Shown piece by piece: positions 8,749-15,935 of a stretch of DNA of 27,034 bases (the first letter of the stretch is position 1; the number at the start of each line of letters is the position of its first letter). Under the pieces are notes generated by a model that saw only the letters and a program-made list of their open reading frames with translations, made no database searches and was not told where the DNA came from. The position numbers and the translations under genes were made by a program. Location of the stretch: the NCBI GenBank assembly GCA_013213915.1, contig JABSRK010000012.1, positions 1 through 27,034 of the forward strand, read 5' to 3'. Origin of the DNA: Planctomycetota bacterium (lineage in GTDB: Bacteria > Planctomycetota > GCA-002687715).

Positions 8749-9648
8749 CTACCTCGTCCCCGTTCGCTGCGCCAGGTACGTGCTCAGCGCCAGGTCCAGC
8801 GGCCGCGAGGTGTCGAGCACCCGGTAGTCCATCCGGCCGCTGAGGCAGGCTGACTTGATGCGCGTCTGGAACTCGCGGAGCTGCTCGAGATACGCGTCGC
8901 GGAGCGCCCGCGGGTCGGCGAGGACCCGCGTATCGACCTCCAGGCCTTCGAATCGCGTCATGCGTTCGAAGGGGAAATCGAGTTCATCGCTGTCGAGGAC
9001 GTGAAACACGATCACATCGTGTCCGCGGTGCGCCATGCGGTGTAGGCCGCGCAAGAGCCCATCTTCGTTCTCGTCGAAGAGGTCGCTCAAGATGACGACC
9101 AGGCTCTTGCTGCGGAGCCTCTCGGCGACCTCGTTGAAGATCGTGCCCAGGTCGGTGTCGCCTTCAGGCGCCTGCCCGGAGAGCTCGGAGAGGCAATTCC
9201 GGAAGTGCGCCTGGCTGCTGGATGGCGGGAGGAACGTCCGAACGCCTTCGCCGAATGTCACGAGCGCACCGGCGTCTCGTTGTCTCTGAACGAGGTACAG
9301 GAGTGAGGCCGCGACGTACTTCGCGTACTCGAGCTTGGTGATCCCGTTCGACCCGTATGCCATCGAGTTCGACGTATCGACGACGACGTACGCCTTGAGG
9401 TTGGTCTCCTCCTCGAATTCCTTGATGTAGTAGCGGTCGCTCTTGCCGTAGACCTTCCAGTCGAGGTAGCGGATGTCGTCGCCAGGAACATATTCCCGAT
9501 GCTCGGCGAACTCCACCGATGACCCCTTGTATGGCGACTCGTGGAGCCCGGACATGAAACCCTCGACGATGAGGCGCGCCTTGACCTCGAGGTTCCCGAC
9601 TTTGTTGAGGACCTTGGGGTCGAGGTACTTGCTGTAGTCCTCCGCCAT
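8749..9648 (-). CDS. DUF58 family protein
   Basis: A 299-residue protein. The family signature is present: HESPYKGSSVEFAEHREYVP followed by GDDIRYLDWKVYGK (about 37-69). A vWA-like half follows with a MIDAS-type motif DTSNS (D91, S93, S95) and VVILSDLFDE. There is no membrane segment, so it is likely cytosolic and MoxR-associated. The ATG at 9648 overlaps the moxR stop by one base (TGATG). An open extension to 9897 lies inside moxR, has low-complexity Arg/His-rich content and is rejected. DUF58 proteins occur almost always beside MoxR ATPases, and the pair is thought to act as a chaperone-like module for vWA partners, as represented by the next two genes. Confidence 0.93.
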   Translation of the reverse strand: MAEDYSKYLDPKVLNKVGNLEVKARLIVEGFMSGLHESPYKGSSVEFAEHREYVPGDDIRYLDWKVYGKSDRYYIKEFEEETNLKAYVVVDTSNSMAYGSNGITKLEYAKYVAASLLYLVQRQRDAGALVTFGEGVRTFLPPSSSQAHFRNCLSELSGQAPEGDTDLGTIFNEVAERLRSKSLVVILSDLFDENEDGLLRGLHRMAHRGHDVIVFHVLDSDELDFPFERMTRFEGLEVDTRVLADPRALRDAYLEQLREFQTRIKSACLSGRMDYRVLDTSRPLDLALSTYLAQRTGTR

Positions 9649-10676
9649 CAGGCCGTTGTTCCGGCGTCGGCTTCGGCGCGCGGAATGCTCTCGATGAGCT
9701 TGTCCACGATGGTGTCCGAGTTGATGCCCTCGGCTTCTGCGCTGAAGTTGCAGATGATGCGGTGCCGTAGAACCGGGTGCGCGACGGCACGGATGTCCTC
9801 GCCGCTCACGAAGGTGCGGCTGTTTAGGATCGCGCGCGCCTTGGCGCCTAGGATCAGGTACTGGCTGGCGCGCGGTCCGGAGCCCCACGCCACCCACTGC
9901 TTCACGAAGTCTGGCGACTCTTCCTGCGTCACGCGTGTGCGCCGCGAGAACTCGAGGGCATAGTTGACGACATGGTCTGCGACGGGGACCTTCCGGACGA
10001 GGTCTTGCAGAGCAAGGATGTCTTCGCCTCCGAGCACCTGGTCGAGCTTGACCTCCTTCGCTGATGTCGTTTCCTGGATGATCTTCAGCTCTTCGTCAGC
10101 CGACGGATAGTCCACGTGGATCATGAACATGAAACGGTCGAGTTGCGCCTCGGGCAGGGGATAGGTGCCTTCCTGCTCGATCGGGTTCTGAGTCGCGAGC
10201 ACGAAGAACGGTTCGGGAAGAGCGTGCCGTGTGCCACCAGCTGTCACCTGGTGTTCCTGCATCGCTTCGAGCAGCGAGGCCTGCGTCTTTGGCGGCGTGC
10301 GGTTGATCTCATCCGCGAGGATCACGTTCGCGAACACTGGTCCGCGGATGAACTTGAACTCCCGTTGGCCGGTCGCCTTGTCCTCCTGAATGACCTCGGT
10401 GCCGGTAATGTCCGACGGCATGAGGTCCGGCGTGAACTGAATGCGGTTGAACGAGAGGCTGAGGGTCTCGGAGAGGGTCGAGATCAAAAGGGTCTTGGCG
10501 AGACCTGGAACCCCGACCAGCAGGGCGTGGCCTCGGGCGAAGATCGCAGTCAACACCTCGTCGATCACCTGCTCCTGCCCGACGATCACCTTGGCGAGTT
10601 CGCTCTTCAGGCGGGCGTAGGCCTCGCTGAGTCGCTCCACTGCTTCCATATCGCCGCCGGTCTGGACATCGGTCAT
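9648..10676 (-). CDS. moxR: MoxR family AAA+ ATPase
   Basis: A 342-residue AAA+ ATPase. Walker A is GVPGLAKT (55-62, K61), Walker B is VILADEIN (118-125, D122 and E123), sensor 1 is ATQN (161-164) and the arginine-finger region is EAQLDRF (R181). The NRTPPKTQASLLEAMQEHQV stretch is typical of the MoxR proper/APE2220 group. MoxR proteins use ATP to remodel vWA-domain partners. The three MIDAS-bearing proteins encoded directly downstream (DUF58, BatA-like, vWA) are the obvious partners. The start at 10676 has no clear ribosome site; M10 (10649) is an alternative. It lies 55 nt downstream of the FtsB-like gene. Confidence 0.95.
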   Translation of the reverse strand: MTDVQTGGDMEAVERLSEAYARLKSELAKVIVGQEQVIDEVLTAIFARGHALLVGVPGLAKTLLISTLSETLSLSFNRIQFTPDLMPSDITGTEVIQEDKATGQREFKFIRGPVFANVILADEINRTPPKTQASLLEAMQEHQVTAGGTRHALPEPFFVLATQNPIEQEGTYPLPEAQLDRFMFMIHVDYPSADEELKIIQETTSAKEVKLDQVLGGEDILALQDLVRKVPVADHVVNYALEFSRRTRVTQEESPDFVKQWVAWGSGPRASQYLILGAKARAILNSRTFVSGEDIRAVAHPVLRHRIICNFSAEAEGINSDTIVDKLIESIPRAEADAGTTA

Positions 10677-10731
10677 GTGGGAAATCTCGCTTCGCGTCGT
10701 GGGGGAACTGCAGATTCTAACAGCGGATACG

Positions 10732-11064
10732 TCACCGGTCCGTGCGCGTCTCGCGCTTCCGGGGCGTTGTTGAGCCCTCGTCGATGGCTTTCCAGCCTTT
10801 CTCTATATGACCCCACTTCTGCGCCTCGCCCTTGATCGCGGCGGGGTCGTTGCGCTTGATCTGGTCGATCTTGAGCCGGGCCCGGGTCGTCTCGTCTTCG
10901 AGCTCGTCCCTGCGCTCCCTGTACTCCTGGACGCGCCGGCGGATCTCAAGTTGCTCACCACGGGCGTCGAGGCCCTCGAAGAAGAGCCAGATCCCCAGGG
11001 CCAGGACGCCGAGCCAGGAGATAAGGACGGTACGTTTGCCCTCGATCGGCTCGCGCTCGCTCAT
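10732..11064 (-). CDS. ftsB: FtsB/DivIC-like septum formation initiator protein
   Basis: A 110-residue single-pass membrane protein. It has a short cytoplasmic N-terminus, one membrane helix (about 12-30, VLISWLGVLALGIWLFFEG), then a coiled coil (about 37-72) rich in Glu/Arg heptads, and a polar tail. This layout and length fit FtsB/DivIC. The gene lies directly downstream of enolase (57 nt), the classical eno-ftsB order. FtsB bridges FtsL and FtsQ in the divisome. GGGAGG lies 5 nt before the ATG, a strong ribosome site. The sequence is too divergent to assign by motif alone, so the symbol rests on architecture plus synteny. Confidence 0.7.
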   Translation of the reverse strand: MSEREPIEGKRTVLISWLGVLALGIWLFFEGLDARGEQLEIRRRVQEYRERRDELEDETTRARLKIDQIKRNDPAAIKGEAQKWGHIEKGWKAIDEGSTTPRKRETRTDR

Positions 11065-11121
11065 GGTGCCTCCCCCGTGAGATCGAGCCAGATGAGCACA
11101 GCGGGGCCCGGCTCGCGTTGC

Positions 11122-12378
11122 CTACCAGCCGTAATCGGCGGCGTCGCCGAGGTGCTCCTCGATCCTCAGGAGCTGATTGTACTTCGCGACCCGGTCGGTG
11201 CGACAGGGGGCACCTGTCTTGATCTGGCCGGCGTTCACGGCGACGGCGAGGTCGGCGATGGTCGTATCCTCGGTTTCGCCCGATCGGTGGCTGATGATGC
11301 TCTTGTAGCCGGCCTGCGTGGCCAGATCGATGGCCTCGAAGGTCTCGGACAGGGTCCCGATCTGGTTCACCTTGATGAGGATCGCGTTCGCGATGCCGCT
11401 GTCGATGCCCCGCTTCAGCCGCGTCACGTTGGTGACGAACAGATCATCGCCGACGATCTGGGCCTTGTCGCCGATGGCGTCGGTCAGGGTCTTCCAGCCG
11501 TCCCAGTCGTCTTCGAACAGCGGGTCCTCGATGGAGCGGATGGGATAGGAGTCCAGCCAGCCGGAGTAGATCTCCGCCATCCCTGCCGCGTCGAGGGTCT
11601 TGCCCTCGGCCTCGAGGGTGTACTGGCCGTCCTTGTGGAATTCGTTGGCAGCGCAATCGAGCGCGATCTCGATGTCTTGTCCCGGCGTGCGGCCGGTTTT
11701 TTCCGTAGCTTCCACCAGGAGGTCCAGAGCCTCCGTGTTGCTGCCCAGGTTCGGGGCGAACCCACCTTCGTCGCCGACGTTGGTGTTCAGACCTCGAGCG
11801 GTGAGCACCCCCTTCAGCGCGTGGAAGATCTCCGAGCCCCACTGGAGGGCTTCGCGGAAGGTCGATGCGCCCGTCGGCATGATCATGAACTCCTGGATGT
11901 CGACGTTGTTGTCCGCGTGGGCGCCGCCGTTCAGGATGTTCATCATCGGGTAGGGAAGCAGCCGCGCCTGGTCTTTACCCAGGTAGCGGTACAGGGGCAC
12001 TCCCAGGGCCGTAGCCGCGGCGTGCGCACACGCCATGCTGCAGCCCAGGATGGCGTTGGCGCCGACGTGGCTCTTGTTTTCGGTCCCATCGACGCCGCGC
12101 AGGATCAGGTCGATGTTCTGCTGGTCGTAGACGTCCTTGCCCTTGATGGCGGGCCCCAGCTTCTCGTCTACGTTGTCGACAGCCCGCAGGACGCCCTTGC
12201 CTCCGTAGCGAGCGCCGCCGTCCCGGAGCTCGACGGCCTCGTGCGCTCCGGTGGACGCGCCGCTGGGGACGATGGTCCGCCCCTCTGCACCGTTCTCCAG
12301 CCGGACCGAGACCTCGATGGTCGGGTTACCCCGCGAGTCGATGACTTCACGGGCCTTCGTGTGGGCGACGCGCGACAT
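11122..12378 (-). CDS. eno: Enolase (phosphopyruvate hydratase)
   Basis: A 418-residue enolase, full length for the family. It interconverts 2-phosphoglycerate and phosphoenolpyruvate in the cytosol. Hallmarks are AREVIDSRGNPTIEV at the N-terminus, the flexible loop SGASTGAHEAVELRDG, metal ligands in EIALDCAANEF and SIEDPLFEDDW, GDDLFVTN, and the signature KVNQIGTLSET followed by SHRSGETEDTTIADLAVA. The start at 12378 (MSRVAHTK) fits the family. An in-frame ATG at 12414 would add 12 residues that enolases lack; neither has a clear Shine-Dalgarno. It is divergent from the yhhQ-type gene across 61 nt, in which I found no convincing promoter, and precedes the ftsB-like gene. Confidence 0.97.
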   Translation of the reverse strand: MSRVAHTKAREVIDSRGNPTIEVSVRLENGAEGRTIVPSGASTGAHEAVELRDGGARYGGKGVLRAVDNVDEKLGPAIKGKDVYDQQNIDLILRGVDGTENKSHVGANAILGCSMACAHAAATALGVPLYRYLGKDQARLLPYPMMNILNGGAHADNNVDIQEFMIMPTGASTFREALQWGSEIFHALKGVLTARGLNTNVGDEGGFAPNLGSNTEALDLLVEATEKTGRTPGQDIEIALDCAANEFHKDGQYTLEAEGKTLDAAGMAEIYSGWLDSYPIRSIEDPLFEDDWDGWKTLTDAIGDKAQIVGDDLFVTNVTRLKRGIDSGIANAILIKVNQIGTLSETFEAIDLATQAGYKSIISHRSGETEDTTIADLAVAVNAGQIKTGAPCRTDRVAKYNQLLRIEEHLGDAADYGW

Positions 12379-12439
12379 GGGGCCGTTATGGCACGGGTTT
12401 GAAGCCGTGTCCATAGGTTCCCGTTATCCTGGCCGTCAC

Positions 12440-13165
12440 ATGTACCTGGCAAACAAGCACCTCCCGAAGGACGAAGTTGTCTACGTCTGCCTCACGACCG
12501 CGTTCGCGGTGATGCTTGTGCTGACGAACGTTGTCGGGATCAAGTTGTTCTCAGCGCCGCCCGGAGGTTTCGCGCTGACGACGGGGATCATCACCTACCC
12601 CCTGACGTTCTGGCTTACTGACGTGGTCTCGGAGATCTGGGGGCGACGTCGTGCGAATCTCATGGTCGTGCTCGGCTTCTTCATGAGTCTGGTGATGCTC
12701 GCGATCGTGACGATCGCGCGCATCGTGCCGGCGCATGACTACTGGGTGCCGCAGCAGGACGCGTTCTACGAGACGGCCGGCGAATACCAGTACGCGTGCG
12801 AGTCGGTATTCAGCGTCAACGGCAAGCTGCTCTTTGGGTCCATGCTCGCGTACCTGGTCGCCCAGCTATGGGACGTCCGCGTGTACCACGCCATCAAGCG
12901 GTGGACGAAGGGCAGGCACCTGTGGCTGCGCAACAACGGCTCGACCATGACATCCCAGTTCATCGACACCATCATCGTGAACTCCATCCTGTTCTACTGG
13001 GGTTTCGGCTGGGAATTCTGGCAGGGTGTCGAGGTGATGGCGACGATCTACGTCTACAAGATGATCCTGGCCGTCCTCGACACGCCGCTCATCTACCTCG
13101 GTGTGTACGGGGTCAAGCGCTACCTGGGCCTGAAGGACGCGATTCCGGAGCCGGAGTCGGCCTGA
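12440..13165 (+). CDS. yhhQ: Queuosine precursor transporter (YhhQ family)
   Basis: A 241-residue polytopic inner-membrane protein with about six helices. The family-typical segment TYPLTFWLTDVVSEIWGRRR occurs at about 53-72, and the C-terminal half has QFIDTIIVNSILFYWGF and AVLDTPLIYLGVY. YhhQ proteins import queuine-type precursors (preQ0/preQ1) used to modify tRNA wobble guanosine. The ATG at 12440 is chosen because upstream in-frame sequence lies in the divergent enolase gene and is not hydrophobic. Its stop overlaps the next start by one base (TGATG), so it is translationally coupled to the folate fusion gene. Queuosine and folate both derive from GTP cyclohydrolase I chemistry, which may explain the pairing (inference). 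Confidence 0.88.
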   Translation: MYLANKHLPKDEVVYVCLTTAFAVMLVLTNVVGIKLFSAPPGGFALTTGIITYPLTFWLTDVVSEIWGRRRANLMVVLGFFMSLVMLAIVTIARIVPAHDYWVPQQDAFYETAGEYQYACESVFSVNGKLLFGSMLAYLVAQLWDVRVYHAIKRWTKGRHLWLRNNGSTMTSQFIDTIIVNSILFYWGFGWEFWQGVEVMATIYVYKMILAVLDTPLIYLGVYGVKRYLGLKDAIPEPESA

Positions 13166-14553
13166 TGAACCTGATCTTCGATTGGTCCGGGACGCTGGCC
13201 GACGATGAGCGGCTCACGTTCGAGTTGACGCGCGACTGTGTGGCGCACTTCGGCGGCGGGCCCATCGACTGGAAGACGTACCGAGCCGAGTTCACCATTC
13301 CCGTCGATGGGTTCTACGGGAAGCACTGCCCTGGCACGGACGTGGTGGACATCGACGCTTGGTTCTTCGATGCGTACGCCGAGCGGTTGCACGACGTCCG
13401 GATGTTCGAGCGACTGCCGTCCGTGATCGCGCAGCTGAGCCGGGAGCACCGGCTGTTCGTGCTGTCGACCTTGAAGGGACATCTCATCTCGAGCGCCCTC
13501 GCGATCATGGGGCTCGAGGGTTTTTTCACCGAGGTCGTCGGCGGAGCGTTCGACAAGCGCGATCATCTGCCCGCGCTCCTGGAGCGCAATGGGTGTGATC
13601 CCATGGAGACCATGTTCATTGGCGATACGCCGCACGACGTCGCGACCGGCCGGGCGGCAGGGGTCCAGACCGCGGCGGTGGCGTGGGGCTACACCGACCC
13701 CGGCGCGCTGTTGGAGTTGTGTCCGGACCACCTGTTCGAGGAGAGCGACGCGCTCTCGCGGCACCTCGACGTCGAGGCATCCCTGGACGTGGAAGACCGT
13801 CCCATCGCCACATCCGGTGGGCTGGTGTTCCGACCCGACGGCCGCGCCCTGTTCATCAAGACCGACAAGTGGCTCGGCAAATGGGGGACGCCCGGCGGCA
13901 AGATCAGGTGCCACGAGCGTATGGACGACGCGTTCATCCGCGAGGTGAAGGAGGAGACCGGGCTCGATGCAGAGAACGTGGAGTTCGTGCTGGCGATGGA
14001 CGCCATCCGTCACCCCGAGTTCTACAAGCCCCGCCACTTCCTGCTGCTCAACTTCGTCGGCACGACCCCTGGGGGCGAGGTGCGCCTCAACTACGAGGCG
14101 AGCGCATCGAAGTGGGCCACGCTCGAAGAGGCGACGGAGTTGGATCTCAACGAGCCGACCCGGCAGCTGGTCGAAGAACTGCTCGAGCTGCCGCAGGAGG
14201 GGACTATCAAGGTCGCCGACCTGCGGGTGACATGCATCGTGGGCATCCTCCCGCACGAGCGGGAGAACGAGCAGGATCTCCTCGTCGATGTGGAGTTGAA
14301 CCATGACTTCGCCGCAGCCGCTGCCACCGAGGACGTGACGACGACCGTCGATTACGCCGAGGTGTCCCAGGTACTCACCGAGTGGATGCGGGAAAAGCAG
14401 TTCCAGCTCATCGAGACCATGGCGGTGGAGGGCTGCGACCTGATCCTCGAGCGCTGGCCCGGCGTGACTTGCGTCAAGCTGACGATCAAGAAGCCAGACG
14501 CCGTCGAGGCCGCGCGCCACACGGCGGTGTCCTTCGAGAAGGAGCGTGAGTGA
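13165..14553 (+). CDS. folB: Trifunctional HAD phosphatase - Nudix hydrolase - dihydroneopterin aldolase (FolB) fusion
   Basis: One uninterrupted 462-residue frame with three domains. Residues 1-205 are a HAD hydrolase: motif I DWSGT (D6), motif II S101 in LSTLKGH, motif III K131, motif IV GDTPHD (D154, D158). Residues about 215-345 are a Nudix domain with a perfect Nudix box (G245, E251, then REVKEETGL at 259-267). Residues about 348-462 are a full-length FolB with the expected E365, Y397, E417 and K443. FolB makes 6-hydroxymethyl-dihydropterin and glycolaldehyde from dihydroneopterin. The Nudix and HAD parts plausibly supply the two preceding dephosphorylations from dihydroneopterin triphosphate (inference; their substrates cannot be read from sequence). 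Oddity: the second HAD Asp, usually the general acid/base, is Ser8. It overlaps its neighbours on both sides as TGATG. The alternative is a phosphoglycolate-type HAD and a housekeeping Nudix fused for another reason. Confidence 0.9.
   Translation: MNLIFDWSGTLADDERLTFELTRDCVAHFGGGPIDWKTYRAEFTIPVDGFYGKHCPGTDVVDIDAWFFDAYAERLHDVRMFERLPSVIAQLSREHRLFVLSTLKGHLISSALAIMGLEGFFTEVVGGAFDKRDHLPALLERNGCDPMETMFIGDTPHDVATGRAAGVQTAAVAWGYTDPGALLELCPDHLFEESDALSRHLDVEASLDVEDRPIATSGGLVFRPDGRALFIKTDKWLGKWGTPGGKIRCHERMDDAFIREVKEETGLDAENVEFVLAMDAIRHPEFYKPRHFLLLNFVGTTPGGEVRLNYEASASKWATLEEATELDLNEPTRQLVEELLELPQEGTIKVADLRVTCIVGILPHERENEQDLLVDVELNHDFAAAAATEDVTTTVDYAEVSQVLTEWMREKQFQLIETMAVEGCDLILERWPGVTCVKLTIKKPDAVEAARHTAVSFEKERE
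14539..14544 (+). promoter_or_regulatory. Ribosome binding site deciding the SDR start
   Basis: AAGGAG lies 8 nt before the ATG at 14553, supporting that ATG over the adjacent in-frame GTG at 14550. Confidence 0.7.
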
Positions 14554-15290
14554 TGAAGGTCGCCCTCGTCACCGGATCGTCCAGGCGGCTCGGCCGCGCC
14601 CTGGTCGAACGCCTCGCGCAGGATGGGTGCGCGGTCTGGGTGCACTTCCGTACGTCCGAGCAGGAGGCTATCGAGGTGCAGGAGGCGATCCGCGCCGCCG
14701 GGGGAACCGCGTGGCGTGTCCAGGGCGACCTGGCGACGGAGACTGGCGTGAAGAACGTCGTTGCGGCGGTTCAGGACGTCTCGGGCCGCCTCGATGTCCT
14801 GGTCAATAACGTAGGTCGCTACGACGTGGCCGACCCGATGACCTATGAACGCGCCGCTTTTGAGGACACGCTCGCGACCAATCTTCTGGGACCGTTCGAG
14901 CTGATCCGTGCCGCCGCTCCGATCTTCACGGACGAAGGGGCCAGCGTCGTCAACATCGGGTACAGCGGCCTCAACGCCCTGGCGGCCTCCGCCGACAACC
15001 TGGCGTACGTCGTGTCCAAGACGGGATTGCTGGTGGTGACGCGCACCTTCGCCGACGTCCTCGGACCGCGCGGTATTCGCGTGAACATGGTGTCCCCCGG
15101 TCAACTCGAGAACAGCGTCGACCTGCCCGCTGACTTTGCTGCCCGCGTTCCCCTCGGCCGCGCCGGCCGACTCGACGACGTGTGCGACGCGGTGTCGTGG
15201 CTCGTCAGCGATCGCGCATCGTATGTCACCGGGCAGAACATCGAGGTCGCGGGGGGATACATGCTGGGGCTCGACGATGACCGCGCGTAG
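14553..15290 (+). CDS. Short-chain dehydrogenase/reductase, FolM/PTR1 (pteridine reductase)-like
   Basis: A 245-residue SDR. The cofactor loop is TGSSRRLG (7-14), the TGxxxRxG form seen in pteridine reductase PTR1 and E. coli FolM, rather than the usual TGxxxGxG. NNVG at 85-88 and the catalytic S138, Y152 and K156 (YVVSK) are present. HFRTSEQEA after the second strand also recalls PTR1-like NADPH-preferring enzymes. FolM reduces dihydromonapterin, and weakly dihydrofolate. Its position one base overlapping a folB-containing gene, with folK in the same run, supports a pterin substrate (inference). FabG-like activity cannot be excluded. A good AAGGAG precedes the ATG. Confidence 0.8.
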   Translation: MKVALVTGSSRRLGRALVERLAQDGCAVWVHFRTSEQEAIEVQEAIRAAGGTAWRVQGDLATETGVKNVVAAVQDVSGRLDVLVNNVGRYDVADPMTYERAAFEDTLATNLLGPFELIRAAAPIFTDEGASVVNIGYSGLNALAASADNLAYVVSKTGLLVVTRTFADVLGPRGIRVNMVSPGQLENSVDLPADFAARVPLGRAGRLDDVCDAVSWLVSDRASYVTGQNIEVAGGYMLGLDDDRA

Positions 15291-15357
15291 GACCGCTCGC
15301 GGCGAAGAGGGCAGCCGGATCGAGTCTCTGATAGAAGACACGCTGGCGAGTAAGTAA
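15277..15357 (+). CDS. Possible 26-residue small ORF bridging the SDR and lemA genes
   Basis: A tiny frame starts with an ATG 14 nt inside the SDR end and stops in TAATG, overlapping the LemA start by one base. It encodes a charged peptide (MTARRTARGEEGSRIES and ten more). It fills the only gap in this run in the same stop/start-overlap style as the neighbouring junctions, which is the sole reason to list it. No ribosome site or homology is recognised. It may be only a translational relay or chance. Confidence 0.2.
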   Translation: MTARRTARGEEGSRIESLIEDTLASK

Positions 15358-15935
15358 TGGAACCTCTCCTCTTCATCGGAATCCCCCTTCTCCTCCTGCT
15401 GATCTGGCTGATCGGGACATGGAACGGGCTGGTGCGGTTACGCAATCACTGCAACGAGTCGTGGTCGGGCATCGACACCGAACTCAAGCGCCGCTACGAC
15501 CTCATCCCCAACTTGGTGGCGGCGGTGAAGGGGTACGCCAAGCACGAGCGCGAGACGTTCGAGGCGGTCGTGGAGGCTCGGACGAGGGCCAAGGCTGCGA
15601 CCGGTACTCCGTCCCAGCAGGCCGACGCCGAGAACGGCCTGGTCCGCGCGCTGCGCGGTCTGTTCATCGTCTCCGAGTCGTACCCCGATCTGAAGGCGAG
15701 CACCAACTTCCTGGCCTTGCAGCGCCAGCTCTCGAACACGGAGGACCGCATCCAGTCCTCGCGGCGCTTCTACAACGCCAACGTGCGCGACATGAACAAC
15801 CGCGTCGAGGCGTTCCCTTCCAACATCATTGCGAACATGGGCGGGTTCAGCCGCCGCGAGTTCTTCGAGGTCGAGGACGCGGGGGTGCGTGAGGTGCCGA
15901 AGATCGACCTCGGATCGGGGGGAACCGGATCGTGA
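15357..15935 (+). CDS. lemA: LemA family protein
   Basis: A 192-residue protein of normal family length. It has one N-terminal membrane helix (about 3-20), then the LemA signature WNGLVRLRNHCNESWSGID and ELKRRYDLIPNLVAAVKGYA, followed by a long helical bundle (YPDLKASTNFLALQRQLSNT; EDRIQSSRRFYNANVRDMN) and FPSNIIANMGGF. The helical part is predicted to face outside the cytoplasm. The biochemical role of LemA proteins is unsettled. The gene overlaps its downstream neighbour by one base (TGATG), so the two are translationally coupled. Confidence 0.95.
   Translation: MEPLLFIGIPLLLLLIWLIGTWNGLVRLRNHCNESWSGIDTELKRRYDLIPNLVAAVKGYAKHERETFEAVVEARTRAKAATGTPSQQADAENGLVRALRGLFIVSESYPDLKASTNFLALQRQLSNTEDRIQSSRRFYNANVRDMNNRVEAFPSNIIANMGGFSRREFFEVEDAGVREVPKIDLGSGGTGS

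Noticed and set aside
7255..8853. 532-codon open frame on the plus strand
   Set aside because: Antisense to the BatA-like gene; the translation is rich in Asp/Arg/His with no membrane or domain pattern, while the opposite strand has clear BatA and vWA motifs.
9649..9897. 83-residue N-terminal extension of the DUF58 protein
   Set aside because: It lies inside moxR, has Arg/His-rich low-complexity content, and the internal ATG gives the standard DUF58 length with a TGATG junction.
10807..12402. 531-codon open frame on the plus strand
   Set aside because: Antisense shadow of enolase and the ftsB-like gene; enolase is unmistakable on the other strand.
12379..12439. Possible divergent promoters between eno and yhhQ
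   Set aside because: TTGAAG and TATCCT on the plus strand are 20 nt apart, and the minus-strand pair is also poor; neither is good enough to annotate.
13120..14520. 466-codon open frame on the minus strand
   Set aside because: Antisense to the HAD-Nudix-FolB gene; no recognisable protein features.
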